From Butyrivibrio sp. (GTDB lineage Bacteria; Bacillota; Clostridia; Lachnospirales; Lachnospiraceae), in NCBI GenBank assembly GCA_024688095.1, contig JAILEJ010000067.1, forward strand, positions 1-8,371: a DNA stretch of 8,371 bases. Direction: 5' to 3'. Below the pieces are notes generated by a model. The model had not been told where the DNA came from, did not search any database, and was given only the letters and a program-made list of their open reading frames with translations. Every line of letters begins with the position of its first letter. The stretch's first letter is position 1. The translations under genes were made by a program, and so were the position numbers. This document shows, one piece after another, positions 1-6,154 of this stretch.

Positions 1-3
1 TGA

Positions 4-46
4 GTACCAGTCTGGTATTCTAGTAAAATCCTTTCTTTTTCTTCAA
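4..46 (-). promoter_or_regulatory. candidate promoter with overlapping palindromic operator, directed out of the left edge
   Basis: On the minus strand a -35-like TTGAAG (41-46) and a -10-like TAGAAT (17-22) are separated by 18 bp. The -10 overlaps a near-perfect palindrome at 4-19, with core TACCAG-one base-CTGGTA. A dyad sitting on the -10 is the usual place for a repressor site, and the length and odd-centred symmetry would suit a TetR-type or similar dimeric regulator, but the regulator is not in the window. The gene it would drive lies to the left of position 1. The box matches are only 4/6 and 5/6, so this is a proposal from sequence pattern alone. Confidence 0.35.
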
Positions 47-60
47 ATGTGTACTTATGT

Positions 61-138
61 TTAAAAGACAAAATATGCCCCCTTCCAAGCAGAACAAGGT
101 TTTTATTATTTCTCTTGTCTACCTAGAAGGGAGCATAT
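61..138 (-). terminator. stem-loop terminator after the GNAT gene
   Basis: Arms at 73-85 and 126-138 pair over 13 bp. The only non-Watson-Crick position (79/132) is C/A on the plus strand, which becomes a G-U wobble in minus-strand RNA, so the structure fits minus-strand transcription. The 40-nt loop holds a second smaller stem (94-98 with 114-118). On the minus strand the stem is followed by TTTGTCTTTT (61-72), a U-rich but interrupted tail. It starts about 40 nt past the acetyltransferase stop codon. The large loop is unusual for a terminator, so a structured leader or small RNA is a weaker alternative. Confidence 0.62.
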
Positions 139-177
139 CAACTTATACGATAGCCTGAAAATTAACAATATTTAATT

Positions 178-582
178 TTATGCACTTTCTAGTTCACCAC
201 ATTTAACAGGTTTTTCCGGAATCTTACATCTTATCTCACAATTAGAGAAATATGCTTTAAGGAAATTAGACATTTGCTGCCCGGCAAGATTCTTTTCATA
301 AGCAAACTGCACAGACCAGATACCTTCTCTAAGCATATTCTTCATAAGTCTGTCAACAAGATTAGTTGCAATACCAATTCGTCTATAATCTTCTTTTACA
401 CAAACGCTAAGAACAATGCATTTTCCATCAACTATTTCGTAAACCAAAGCGCCACTTGGAGAATCAACAAAGTCACATCCAATTGCAATGTATTCGCCAA
501 GCTGAAGTCCTGTAATGTAATCAGATGGAATATACTCTGCGTAATCACCTATTTCGAATGTAAATAATGTAGAACTTACCAT
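178..582 (-). CDS. short GNAT family N-acetyltransferase
   Basis: This 134-residue cytoplasmic protein has the acetyl-CoA binding signature of the GNAT superfamily: a beta strand (about 56-62, IVLSVCV) followed by RRIGIA (67-72) and an amphipathic helix (NLVDRLMKNM). The R-R-x-G-x-A turn would bind the acetyl-CoA pyrophosphate. The substrate cannot be told from sequence. The ATG at 580-582 is preceded, 6 nt away, by a strong AAGGAGGG (589-596), which fixes the start. GNAT proteins usually run about 140-180 residues, and the C-terminal strands after residue 110 look abbreviated (tail FSNCEIRCKIPEK...). The N-terminal YIPSDYITGLQ...GALVYE stretch reminds me of longer two-domain GNAT proteins of Lachnospiraceae, so this may be a shortened relative; that is inference from memory. 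It appears to be a monocistronic gene, with a terminator about 40 nt downstream. Confidence 0.8.
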   Translation of the reverse strand: MVSSTLFTFEIGDYAEYIPSDYITGLQLGEYIAIGCDFVDSPSGALVYEIVDGKCIVLSVCVKEDYRRIGIATNLVDRLMKNMLREGIWSVQFAYEKNLAGQQMSNFLKAYFSNCEIRCKIPEKPVKCGELESA

Positions 583-686
583 AGCCTGCCCTCCTTACGA
601 TCACTTTTCAATATCAACAGTTACATTTATATTCTTTATGATATACGGATAAACCACAATATATTTACTAAATATTAAAACTGTTA

Positions 687-776
687 ACAAAATATAGTAT
701 AAATTAATAATTTTGTCTTCCTTTAGTAACATTATATGGTATTAACCAGTATTACTGCCACAAAATATAGTATAAA
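687..776. repeat. 17-bp direct repeat in the phosphatase-GNAT intergenic region
   Basis: The 17-mer ACAAAATATAGTATAAA occurs identically at 687-703 and 760-776, with starts 73 bp apart. The copy nearer to GNAT contains the proposed -10 element; the other lies just behind the phosphatase stop codon and has no credible -35. A chance exact 17-bp match is less surprising in such AT-rich DNA but still unlikely. It could be a local duplication or a paired binding site. Next to it, the 9-mer ATAAACTTT is duplicated in tandem at 772-789. Confidence 0.7.
691..719 (-). promoter_or_regulatory. candidate promoter for the GNAT gene
   Basis: On the minus strand a -35-like AAGACA (714-719) and a -10-like TATATT (691-696) are separated by 17 bp, which would start transcription near 684 and give a leader of about 100 nt before the GNAT ATG. 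The -10 lies inside the 17-bp repeat described separately. There is no clear terminator between the upstream phosphatase gene and this point, so read-through from that gene could also express GNAT. Confidence 0.35.
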
Positions 777-797
777 CTTTATAAACTTTATATAAAA

Positions 798-1529
798 TCA
801 TTTATGTTCAAAATCCGGCTCTGTATCGCCAAAACATTCTACAAATCTGGCTCTCTTTGAAGGAATTATATCTTTTACAAACAGATGAGGTGTTGCTCCA
901 AATTCATTTACTCTAAATGATGCAATTCCTTCACGTCTTTCTTCTGTATAAACACTAGTAATTGCAGTAGGCGCGGCACAAAATCCATGCCAAAGGATCA
1001 TAGGTGAAACATTTATCAACCTGCTAAGAAGAACACATTCAACCCCAAAATGACAAAAGAATGCTATTGTATCATGATTGGATTTTTCTGCTTTATAATA
1101 CATCTTATCTCGCCTATAGCCATGTGATTCAATTATCTTGTCAAAGCCTTCAATTACTTTATCATATTCCTCTTTTACCTTACCTTTTTGCATAGTATTT
1201 GTTTCATCCCATTTATCAAGATCAAAATATGCAGGTTCTTTGGTCCATTCATCAGGAAGCCAGTCCCATACAATAGTATTCTTTTCTTCTGGATGATCAA
1301 TTACAGGTGGAAATTCACGAAGCCAGTCATAAGTTGTACCTGTCATCGAAAGCCTTTCTAAACATACTTCTGCTGTCCTTGCAGCTCTTCCAAGAGGTGA
1401 AATATAAGCTTTTGAGATATTATAACCAGAAATAATTTCAGCAAGTGCTGCTGCTTCCTTTTCTCCTCTTTGAGTTAATGTATCATTTACATAATCAGGA
1501 TCTCCATGCCTTATAAATAATATTCTCAT
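798..1529 (-). CDS. histidine phosphatase family protein (phosphoglycerate mutase-like)
   Basis: The 243-residue protein belongs to branch 1 of the histidine phosphatase superfamily, cytoplasmic enzymes that move phosphate through a phospho-histidine. Catalytic residues are visible: R7-H8-G9 (H8 is the nucleophile), R48 within SPLGRAARTA (44-53), a probable acid residue E72, and the second histidine H160 in FFCHFG. After RHG it reads DPDY instead of the more usual E/QT, and a roughly 80-residue insertion-like segment rich in W and K (about 75-150) separates the two halves. This argues against a true glycolytic mutase and for a small-molecule phosphatase of unknown substrate. ATG at 1527-1529 has an AAGGAAA site about 11 nt upstream. 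It is transcribed alone or together with the GNAT gene 215 bp downstream. Confidence 0.88.
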   Translation of the reverse strand: MRILFIRHGDPDYVNDTLTQRGEKEAAALAEIISGYNISKAYISPLGRAARTAEVCLERLSMTGTTYDWLREFPPVIDHPEEKNTIVWDWLPDEWTKEPAYFDLDKWDETNTMQKGKVKEEYDKVIEGFDKIIESHGYRRDKMYYKAEKSNHDTIAFFCHFGVECVLLSRLINVSPMILWHGFCAAPTAITSVYTEERREGIASFRVNEFGATPHLFVKDIIPSKRARFVECFGDTEPDFEHK

Positions 1530-1642
1530 AATTATCTGTATTTCCTTTCCAAAAAATCACAAAGCTTTTATCAATATATTCCAAAAGCCCTAAAATAAAC
1601 AGCCTAAATGATATTTATTTTTATACCACAATAATGTCATAT

Positions 1643-1671
1643 ATTGTAGCATCATTCTTCAAGGATAACAA
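1643..1671 (-). promoter_or_regulatory. candidate promoter for the histidine phosphatase gene
   Basis: On the minus strand TTGTTA (1666-1671) and TACAAT (1643-1648) are 17 bp apart (4/6 and 5/6 matches to the sigma-A consensus). Transcription would start near 1636, giving a leader of about 107 nt. The position, just past the terminator-like hairpin of the ABC operon, is right for an independent unit. A second -10-like TATAAA lies at 1621-1626 region but lacks a -35. Confidence 0.33.
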
Positions 1672-1687
1672 AATACAAATATTCTCT

Positions 1688-1747
1688 GAAAGCCCGGTCC
1701 ATATATATTTAATCATAGATTCAGAATATATATGAAACCGGGCTTTC
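1688..1747 (-). terminator. long hairpin closing the ABC operon
   Basis: A perfect 11-bp GC-containing stem (1688-1698 with 1737-1747; GAAAGCCCGGT on the plus strand) continues, after a small internal loop, into a second 9-bp stem CATATATAT (1700-1708 with 1726-1734), with a 17-nt loop. It begins about 30 nt past the DUF4340 stop codon, the place for an operon terminator. The minus-strand tail is AGAGAATATTTG and not a clean U-tract, so termination efficiency is uncertain. It may act instead as a 3' stabilising structure. Confidence 0.58.
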
Positions 1748-1777
1748 CTATCTTAACTATCTCCGTCTCAAAAAAAA

Positions 1778-2449
1778 TTATTCACTTGCTTCTGTACTTG
1801 CATCTACGGATGTTTCTTCTGTACTTTCATCTGCAGTCGTTTCTTCTGTACTTGAAGAATCTGAAGCTTCTGATACAGTAACATCTTCACTACTTGCCTC
1901 TGTGGCAGCTTCTTCCTCTTCTTCAGCTATGAAATCTTCATCTGTCTTTTTAAATGCTGTATAGATCGTTGAAGTAACAGTATAAACTGTAGCATCATCT
2001 CCAAGCTGCATATAATAAAGAGAATTAGTATTATTAAAATCACCGATTTTAATAGTATATGTTCCATCTGAAGTAACAAGAGTAATTGTCTCTACTGGTT
2101 CATCCAGTCCATAAATTGACATATCTTCAACATCAAAAATTGCCTGATCTGATTCAACTGATAATACATTTTCAAGAAGTGTAGAAACACTGTCCTGATC
2201 CACATTATTCTCAGTATCTTCAGCAAATGTCCATGTATCATCAGACTTTATCAAATGAAATGTTCCTGATTCATTATCACTTTTAATTTCAGAAATATTC
2301 TCCTCATTTAATGTAAGAACCTGATATTCAGCCTCTGCTTCTTTAGCCTCAATAACACTATTGTATTTTTTTAGACCAAAGTACCCACAGATAAAAACAA
2401 GCATTAAAACAAGAACAACAATAAGCTGTATTTTCTGTTTTTTCATCAT
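1778..2449 (-). CDS. DUF4340 domain-containing membrane-anchored protein
   Basis: The 223-residue protein starts with a short basic stretch and one hydrophobic segment (about 8-26), fitting a signal anchor that places the rest outside the membrane. The body (about 40-170) resembles DUF4340: the TWTF region, the YGLDEP motif (113-118), beta strands TITLV and YTIKIGD (121-137), then the YYMQLGD...VYTVTS block. DUF4340 proteins are commonly encoded next to GldA/GldF/GldG-like ABC genes and are thought to be an extracytoplasmic partner, of unknown biochemical role. The gene is last in the ABC operon, 17 bp after the permease. Residues from about 175 form an acidic S/T/E/A tail, containing a 9-residue tandem repeat. 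Two adjacent ATGs (2447-2449 and 2444-2446) are possible; see the RBS entry, which favours the second. Confidence 0.85.
   Translation of the reverse strand: MMKKQKIQLIVVLVLMLVFICGYFGLKKYNSVIEAKEAEAEYQVLTLNEENISEIKSDNESGTFHLIKSDDTWTFAEDTENNVDQDSVSTLLENVLSVESDQAIFDVEDMSIYGLDEPVETITLVTSDGTYTIKIGDFNNTNSLYYMQLGDDATVYTVTSTIYTAFKKTDEDFIAEEEEEAATEASSEDVTVSEASDSSSTEETTADESTEETSVDASTEASE
1781..1852 (-). repeat. 27-bp tandem repeat encoding an acidic 9-residue repeat
   Basis: The block TTCTGTACTT recurs at 1790, 1817 and 1844, an exact 27-bp period. On the coding strand this gives STEETTADE (200-208), STEETSVDA (209-217) and a partial STEASE (218-223) at the very C-terminus of the DUF4340 protein. The in-frame period means the copy number could change without a frameshift. 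Such S/T/E tails in exported proteins are generally disordered spacers. Confidence 0.8.
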
Positions 2450-2451
2450 AT

Positions 2452-2455
2452 CTCC
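2452..2455 (-). promoter_or_regulatory. ribosome binding site that decides between two ATGs of the DUF4340 gene
   Basis: GGAG lies between the permease stop codon and the ATGATG pair. It is only 2 nt from the first ATG but 5 nt from the second, so the second ATG (2444-2446) is the more likely start, shortening the protein by one residue. Confidence 0.5.
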
Positions 2456-2466
2456 AATCTTTTAGA

Positions 2467-4602
2467 TCACTTCTTACTACGTTTAAACCAGACAACAAAT
2501 CCGCCAATTAAAATTGCAAGAACAACAACTATCATTACTGACAAAATAGTGTAAACAGCAGAAATTGTTACTGTTATATAGTTAGAAACTTCTTTTACCG
2601 GAATTGTTACAAAATCAGTTTCAAACTCAACAAGAGAATTAATAGTATTACTAAACAATAATAAATTATTATCACTTACTATCTCATCTGCACTTGAGGT
2701 AAACATATATCCGCAGGCATATATTGCGGCATTGGACTGTGTATCACCAGTTGTCTTAACCGCTTTAACAGCCATTGTAAACTGACCGCTTTCATCAGTA
2801 TCAGCCTGCTCAATTCCGCCTTCTACATTAGCTTTAATATAAGCATCCTCTGAAGATGTAAGTATTTCACTTATAGTTACATCATCTGACTCTGTATAAC
2901 TAAGAGCCTGTGGGAGCGGTGCAAATACCATACCAGAAGCTGATGATGAAATTCCATCTGTAATCTCATCACTTCCAAGAACAGGAAATACATAATATGG
3001 CTGCATGTTGTTATAATAGTGATTACTATCATTTTCAACAATAAGTCCATCTTTAAGGTCAACACCATAGAAAGCAAGGATTGATTTAAAGTTTGTCATG
3101 TCTTCCTGTGTATAAGTTGAAAGTATGAGTATATCTCCGCCATTTTCAAGATAGCTTATTACCATTGCAGCTTCATCAGCTGTGTAGTCAATTGCAGGGC
3201 TGGCAATAATAAGAAGATCACAGTCTTCAGGAACAGAAGTTGTTGTAAGAAGACTAAGCTCACTTATATTCATATTGTCATTTTTAAGAACCTTTTCATA
3301 AGCATCTTCAAGCCCAATCTCATTATGACCTGTAATTATATAAGCATTCATCAGAACATCTTCTGATAATGTTACATACTGAAGAGCATTTGTTATCTCG
3401 CCTTCCATGTTATATCCGGTTACAGTAGATGAATAAGTTGTGTAATCAATTTCAGTTTCAAACATATCACTGTATGGGATTACAGTACTTCTTTCATTAG
3501 TATTATCTACAACAATTACACTGCTGTATGAAAGTGAATCGGTTGTATAATTTGATGCAAACTGAGGATTTATTACCGGGTCAACATAAGTAAGAGTTAT
3601 ATTGTCAGAAAGAGCTGCATACTTCTTAAGAATTTTCTCAACACCTGTATCCTTGGTCTGACCAGTCTCATCATCCTCTTTTGCAAGAAAATAAAGTGTA
3701 ATATCATCAGTAATCTGACTTACAACATCAATAGAATCATCTGTAAGTGTATACAGACTGTTTGAGGTTACATCGAGAGATTTATAATCCTCAGGAATCT
3801 GACTTCCTGCAAGGTTTGCAAAAACAATTGCAACAATAACTACAATAACTGTTATTGAACTATATGCAGAAATTGAAAAATTGTTTTTAGAAACGGTATA
3901 TCTTCTCTTTTGAATTGACTGAGTTGTAAGGAACAAAAACAAAATAATAATTGAAAGGAAATAAATGATTGCTGTAACATCAATACTTCCAAGCATCATA
4001 TCTGTAAGTCTTGTACTGATATCTACTGTATTTTTTAATACTGTTGAGAGTGCCTCTATTCCAAGTCCTTCATAAATGTTTGATGAAAGATTACAGAATA
4101 AAATCACAACAGCACTTGATATAAAGCTTATGATTATATTTTCTGTAAGTGATGAAAAGAACATACAAATAGCAATAAGAGCTACACCATAAATATAAAA
4201 AGCAAAAATAGATGTATAGTTCCATAAAAGCGGAACGCTTCCAAATTTCATCATTACAAGTGGGAATATACAAATAACAAGGGTTGGTATTGTAAAAATT
4301 GCAACCATTGATAAGAATTTTCCCATTACCATCTGTCCAACAGAAACAGGTGCAGTAAGTATCATTTGATCTGTCTTGTTTTTACGTTCTTCAGTAAATG
4401 ACCTCATACTCAAAACCGGTATGATGATCATAAGTCCCCAAAACGCTACATAAAAGACAGCTCCATTTAAATTATTACTCTGGCTAAACAGGTTATAAAT
4501 TAAGAAAAACCAGGTGAACATTGCAAGTATTGCTGCTATTACAAGAGGTCCAATAAATGAATGTAAGTAAGACTTAAATTCACGTTTAAAAATTGCAAGC
4601 AT
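2467..4602 (-). CDS. ABC transporter permease fused to a GldG-like extracytoplasmic domain
   Basis: The 711-residue membrane protein joins two parts that are separate in Bacteroidetes gldF-gldG. Residues 1-230 form an ABC-2 type permease with about six membrane segments (around 15-37, 48-66, 97-118, 130-150, 155-173, 208-228) and the family motif SFTEERKNKTDQ...TAPVS (68-86). After a basic loop (231-240) and a membrane segment (247-266), a large extracytoplasmic GldG-like/ABC_transp_aux region follows: LDVTSNSLYTLTDDS (276-290), a YIITGHNEIGL block (421-431; families often show TGHGE) and DLLIIASPA...YLENGGDILIL (462-494). A last membrane segment (about 676-706) and KRSKK return it to the cytoplasm. 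The start ATG directly follows the ATPase stop codon, with its SD inside the ATPase gene, so translation is coupled. The substrate is unknown; export or envelope remodelling is inferred from family. Confidence 0.9.
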   Translation of the reverse strand: MLAIFKREFKSYLHSFIGPLVIAAILAMFTWFFLIYNLFSQSNNLNGAVFYVAFWGLMIIIPVLSMRSFTEERKNKTDQMILTAPVSVGQMVMGKFLSMVAIFTIPTLVICIFPLVMMKFGSVPLLWNYTSIFAFYIYGVALIAICMFFSSLTENIIISFISSAVVILFCNLSSNIYEGLGIEALSTVLKNTVDISTRLTDMMLGSIDVTAIIYFLSIIILFLFLTTQSIQKRRYTVSKNNFSISAYSSITVIVVIVAIVFANLAGSQIPEDYKSLDVTSNSLYTLTDDSIDVVSQITDDITLYFLAKEDDETGQTKDTGVEKILKKYAALSDNITLTYVDPVINPQFASNYTTDSLSYSSVIVVDNTNERSTVIPYSDMFETEIDYTTYSSTVTGYNMEGEITNALQYVTLSEDVLMNAYIITGHNEIGLEDAYEKVLKNDNMNISELSLLTTTSVPEDCDLLIIASPAIDYTADEAAMVISYLENGGDILILSTYTQEDMTNFKSILAFYGVDLKDGLIVENDSNHYYNNMQPYYVFPVLGSDEITDGISSSASGMVFAPLPQALSYTESDDVTISEILTSSEDAYIKANVEGGIEQADTDESGQFTMAVKAVKTTGDTQSNAAIYACGYMFTSSADEIVSDNNLLLFSNTINSLVEFETDFVTIPVKEVSNYITVTISAVYTILSVMIVVVLAILIGGFVVWFKRSKK

Positions 4603-5856
4603 TTATTTTTCCTCCTTTTCTGATTCTTTATCTATTGTTTTCACATTTTCATCAGTATTTTCTTCTGATTTCTCATTTTTATCAGAAGTTTCTTCTGTAT
4701 CGTTTTTTTCTATTTCAACTTCATTTTCAGTTTCAGCATCTGTTGCAACAGAGCTTTCATCATTCTCAACTTTATCAGCTTCTATTTTTTCATCGTCCTT
4801 AATTTCAGATTCTGCAGCTTTTTTCTGTTCATCTTCCTTTATTACAGCTTCTGCAGCTTCCTTCGCCTTCTTTTTTCCAAGCTTAAACTTCGATGTTTTT
4901 TCTTTTTTATCAGTAGCTGGAGTAACACCGGTAACCTGAAGGAATACATCCTCTAGAGTCTTAGTCTCCTTATTCATCGATAATACAGGAACTCCAATTG
5001 TAGCAAAGGCCTTAGAAATCTCAATACGAACATCATTATCACCAGAAACATCAACTTCACAGTCTAATGCTCCATCAGAATTCTTTTCTTCTGAAATAAC
5101 AATATTCTTAAGTCCAGGAATTCCACTTAAAGCACCTCTTATCTGAGCTTCACTACCAAGAACAGAAAGTTTGATCTTGGAACCTGAACTAAATTTATCT
5201 TCAAGTTCCTGCGGCGTTCCTCTTTCAACCATTTTTCCATGTGAAATGATCATAACCTCATCACAAATTTCATTAACCTCAGACAAAATATGTGAACTAA
5301 GAATAACAATATGATCGTCTTTTAATGACTTTATAAGCTCTCTTATCTCAATGATTTGCATAGGATCAAGGCCAACAGTAGGTTCATCAAGGATTATAAC
5401 TTCAGGAAATCCTATAAGTGCCTGCGCAAGACCTGCTCTTTGCTTATAACCCTTTGAAAGATTCTTTATAAGTCTGTCACCATAATCTCCAAGTTTTGTC
5501 ATGGACAATACTTTTGCAATCTGATCTCTTCTTTCCTTTTTAGGAATTTTCTTAAGTTCAGCTGCAAATGTAAGATATTCATTTATAGTCATATCATTAT
5601 ATACAGGTGGGATTTCAGGAAGATAACCAATATGCTTTTTAGCAAGCTCAGCTTCCCCTAAGATATCATGTCCTTCTATCGAAACAGTTCCGCTTGTTGC
5701 AGCAATGTAACCGGTCATAATATTCATAGTTGTTGATTTTCCTGCACCATTTGGTCCAAGAAAGCCATAGATTTTTCCTTTTTCCAAAGTAAAAGACAAA
5801 TGGTCTACAGCCTTGTGGTCACCATAAGTCTTAACTATGTCATTTACGACAATCAT
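4603..5856 (-). CDS. ABC transporter ATP-binding protein (GldA-like) with long charged C-terminal tail
   Basis: Residues 1-310 are a complete ABC ATPase: Walker A GPNGAGKST (34-42), signature LSKGYKQR (133-140), Walker B VIILDEP (153-159), D-loop GLDP (162-165) and the H-loop histidine H189. The Q-loop position reads YLPEIPPVY, with E81 in place of Gln, as is usual in ABC-2/drug-export ATPases related to GldA. A regulatory domain (about 225-312, ending TLEDVFLQVTG) matches the C-terminus of that subfamily. Residues 316-417 are extra: a basic start (KKEKTSKFKLGKKKAKE) and then a low-complexity Glu/Lys/Asp stretch, predicted to be disordered or helical. The partner permease follows at 0 bp. Start: ATG 5854-5856 with GGAGG (5863-5867) 6 nt upstream. 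It powers the fused permease at the inner face of the membrane. Confidence 0.93.
   Translation of the reverse strand: MIVVNDIVKTYGDHKAVDHLSFTLEKGKIYGFLGPNGAGKSTTMNIMTGYIAATSGTVSIEGHDILGEAELAKKHIGYLPEIPPVYNDMTINEYLTFAAELKKIPKKERRDQIAKVLSMTKLGDYGDRLIKNLSKGYKQRAGLAQALIGFPEVIILDEPTVGLDPMQIIEIRELIKSLKDDHIVILSSHILSEVNEICDEVMIISHGKMVERGTPQELEDKFSSGSKIKLSVLGSEAQIRGALSGIPGLKNIVISEEKNSDGALDCEVDVSGDNDVRIEISKAFATIGVPVLSMNKETKTLEDVFLQVTGVTPATDKKEKTSKFKLGKKKAKEAAEAVIKEDEQKKAAESEIKDDEKIEADKVENDESSVATDAETENEVEIEKNDTEETSDKNEKSEENTDENVKTIDKESEKEEK
4611..4617 (-). promoter_or_regulatory. permease ribosome binding site embedded in the ATPase gene
   Basis: AAGGAGG is formed by the last codons of the ATPase (K-E-E), and lies 8 nt before the permease ATG. 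The ATPase stop TAA (4603-4605) and the permease ATG (4600-4602) touch without a gap. The arrangement predicts tight translational coupling and a fixed ratio of the two subunits. Confidence 0.85.
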
Positions 5857-5925
5857 ATTAAACCTCCATTTAAACTTTTTAAATAGAACACTCTCTCCCC
5901 AAGTTTTCTTTAAAGAATTTTACTC

Positions 5926-5965
5926 TTATCTAAAAGTTTAAATGTGATTATTTATCTAAAAATTT
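5926..5965. repeat. spaced direct repeat upstream of the ABC operon
   Basis: TTATCTAAAAGTTT (5926-5939) and TTATCTAAAAATTT (5952-5965) match at 13 of 14 positions with a 26-bp period, between the amylase terminator and the ATPase gene. Around it on the minus strand the best promoter-like pair is TTCACA (5978-5983 region) with a poor -10 about 17 bp on, so no convincing promoter can be named. The ABC operon promoter must lie in 5868-5994 unless it depends on read-through. The repeats could be regulator half-sites spaced by about two and a half helical turns. Confidence 0.4.
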
Positions 5966-5994
5966 GTGATGAAATTGTGAATTAATTTATGATT

Positions 5995-6068
5995 AAATAA
6001 AAAAACTGTCTAAAGGTAACTATCTATGATTCCAATTTATAGAACAAGATCAATTACCTTTAAACAGT
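5995..6068 (-). terminator. strong rho-independent terminator after the amylase gene
   Basis: Arms 6005-6019 and 6054-6068 pair over 15 bp, with one C/A mismatch on the plus strand (6010/6063) that is a G-U pair in minus-strand RNA. Inside the 34-nt loop a further TCTAT/ATAGA stem can form. On the minus strand the stem runs straight into TTTTTTTATTT. It sits about 85 nt past the amylase stop codon and cleanly separates that gene from the ABC operon. Confidence 0.85.
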
Positions 6069-6154
6069 CAATTAACATTATAAAGTTTTATTCTTAAATA
6101 CCACTAAGATAACTATTATCCAACACTATTTATATTTAATTCAAAAATAATAAA

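Noticed and set aside
61..138. Riboswitch or leader RNA for a gene to the left
   Set aside because: The hairpin fits a GNAT terminator better: 40 nt past the stop codon, with a U-rich tail and a separate promoter beyond it. No conserved riboswitch core was recognised.
274..567. Plus-strand open frame inside the GNAT gene
   Set aside because: It lies antisense to a gene with a clear motif and strong ribosome binding site; the product resembles nothing and has no start signal.
737..748. Small dyad TGGT-ATTA-ACCA between phosphatase and GNAT as a terminator
   Set aside because: The stem has only 4 bp and no U-tract follows; too weak to call.
4593..4802. Plus-strand open frame rich in Phe, Leu and His
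   Set aside because: It is the antisense shadow of the Glu/Lys codons in the ATPase tail; there is no ribosome binding site and no family resemblance.
5943..5984. Several TGTGA blocks suggesting a CRP-type site
   Set aside because: They are direct repeats without a matching TCACA half at the right spacing, so no proper dyad forms.
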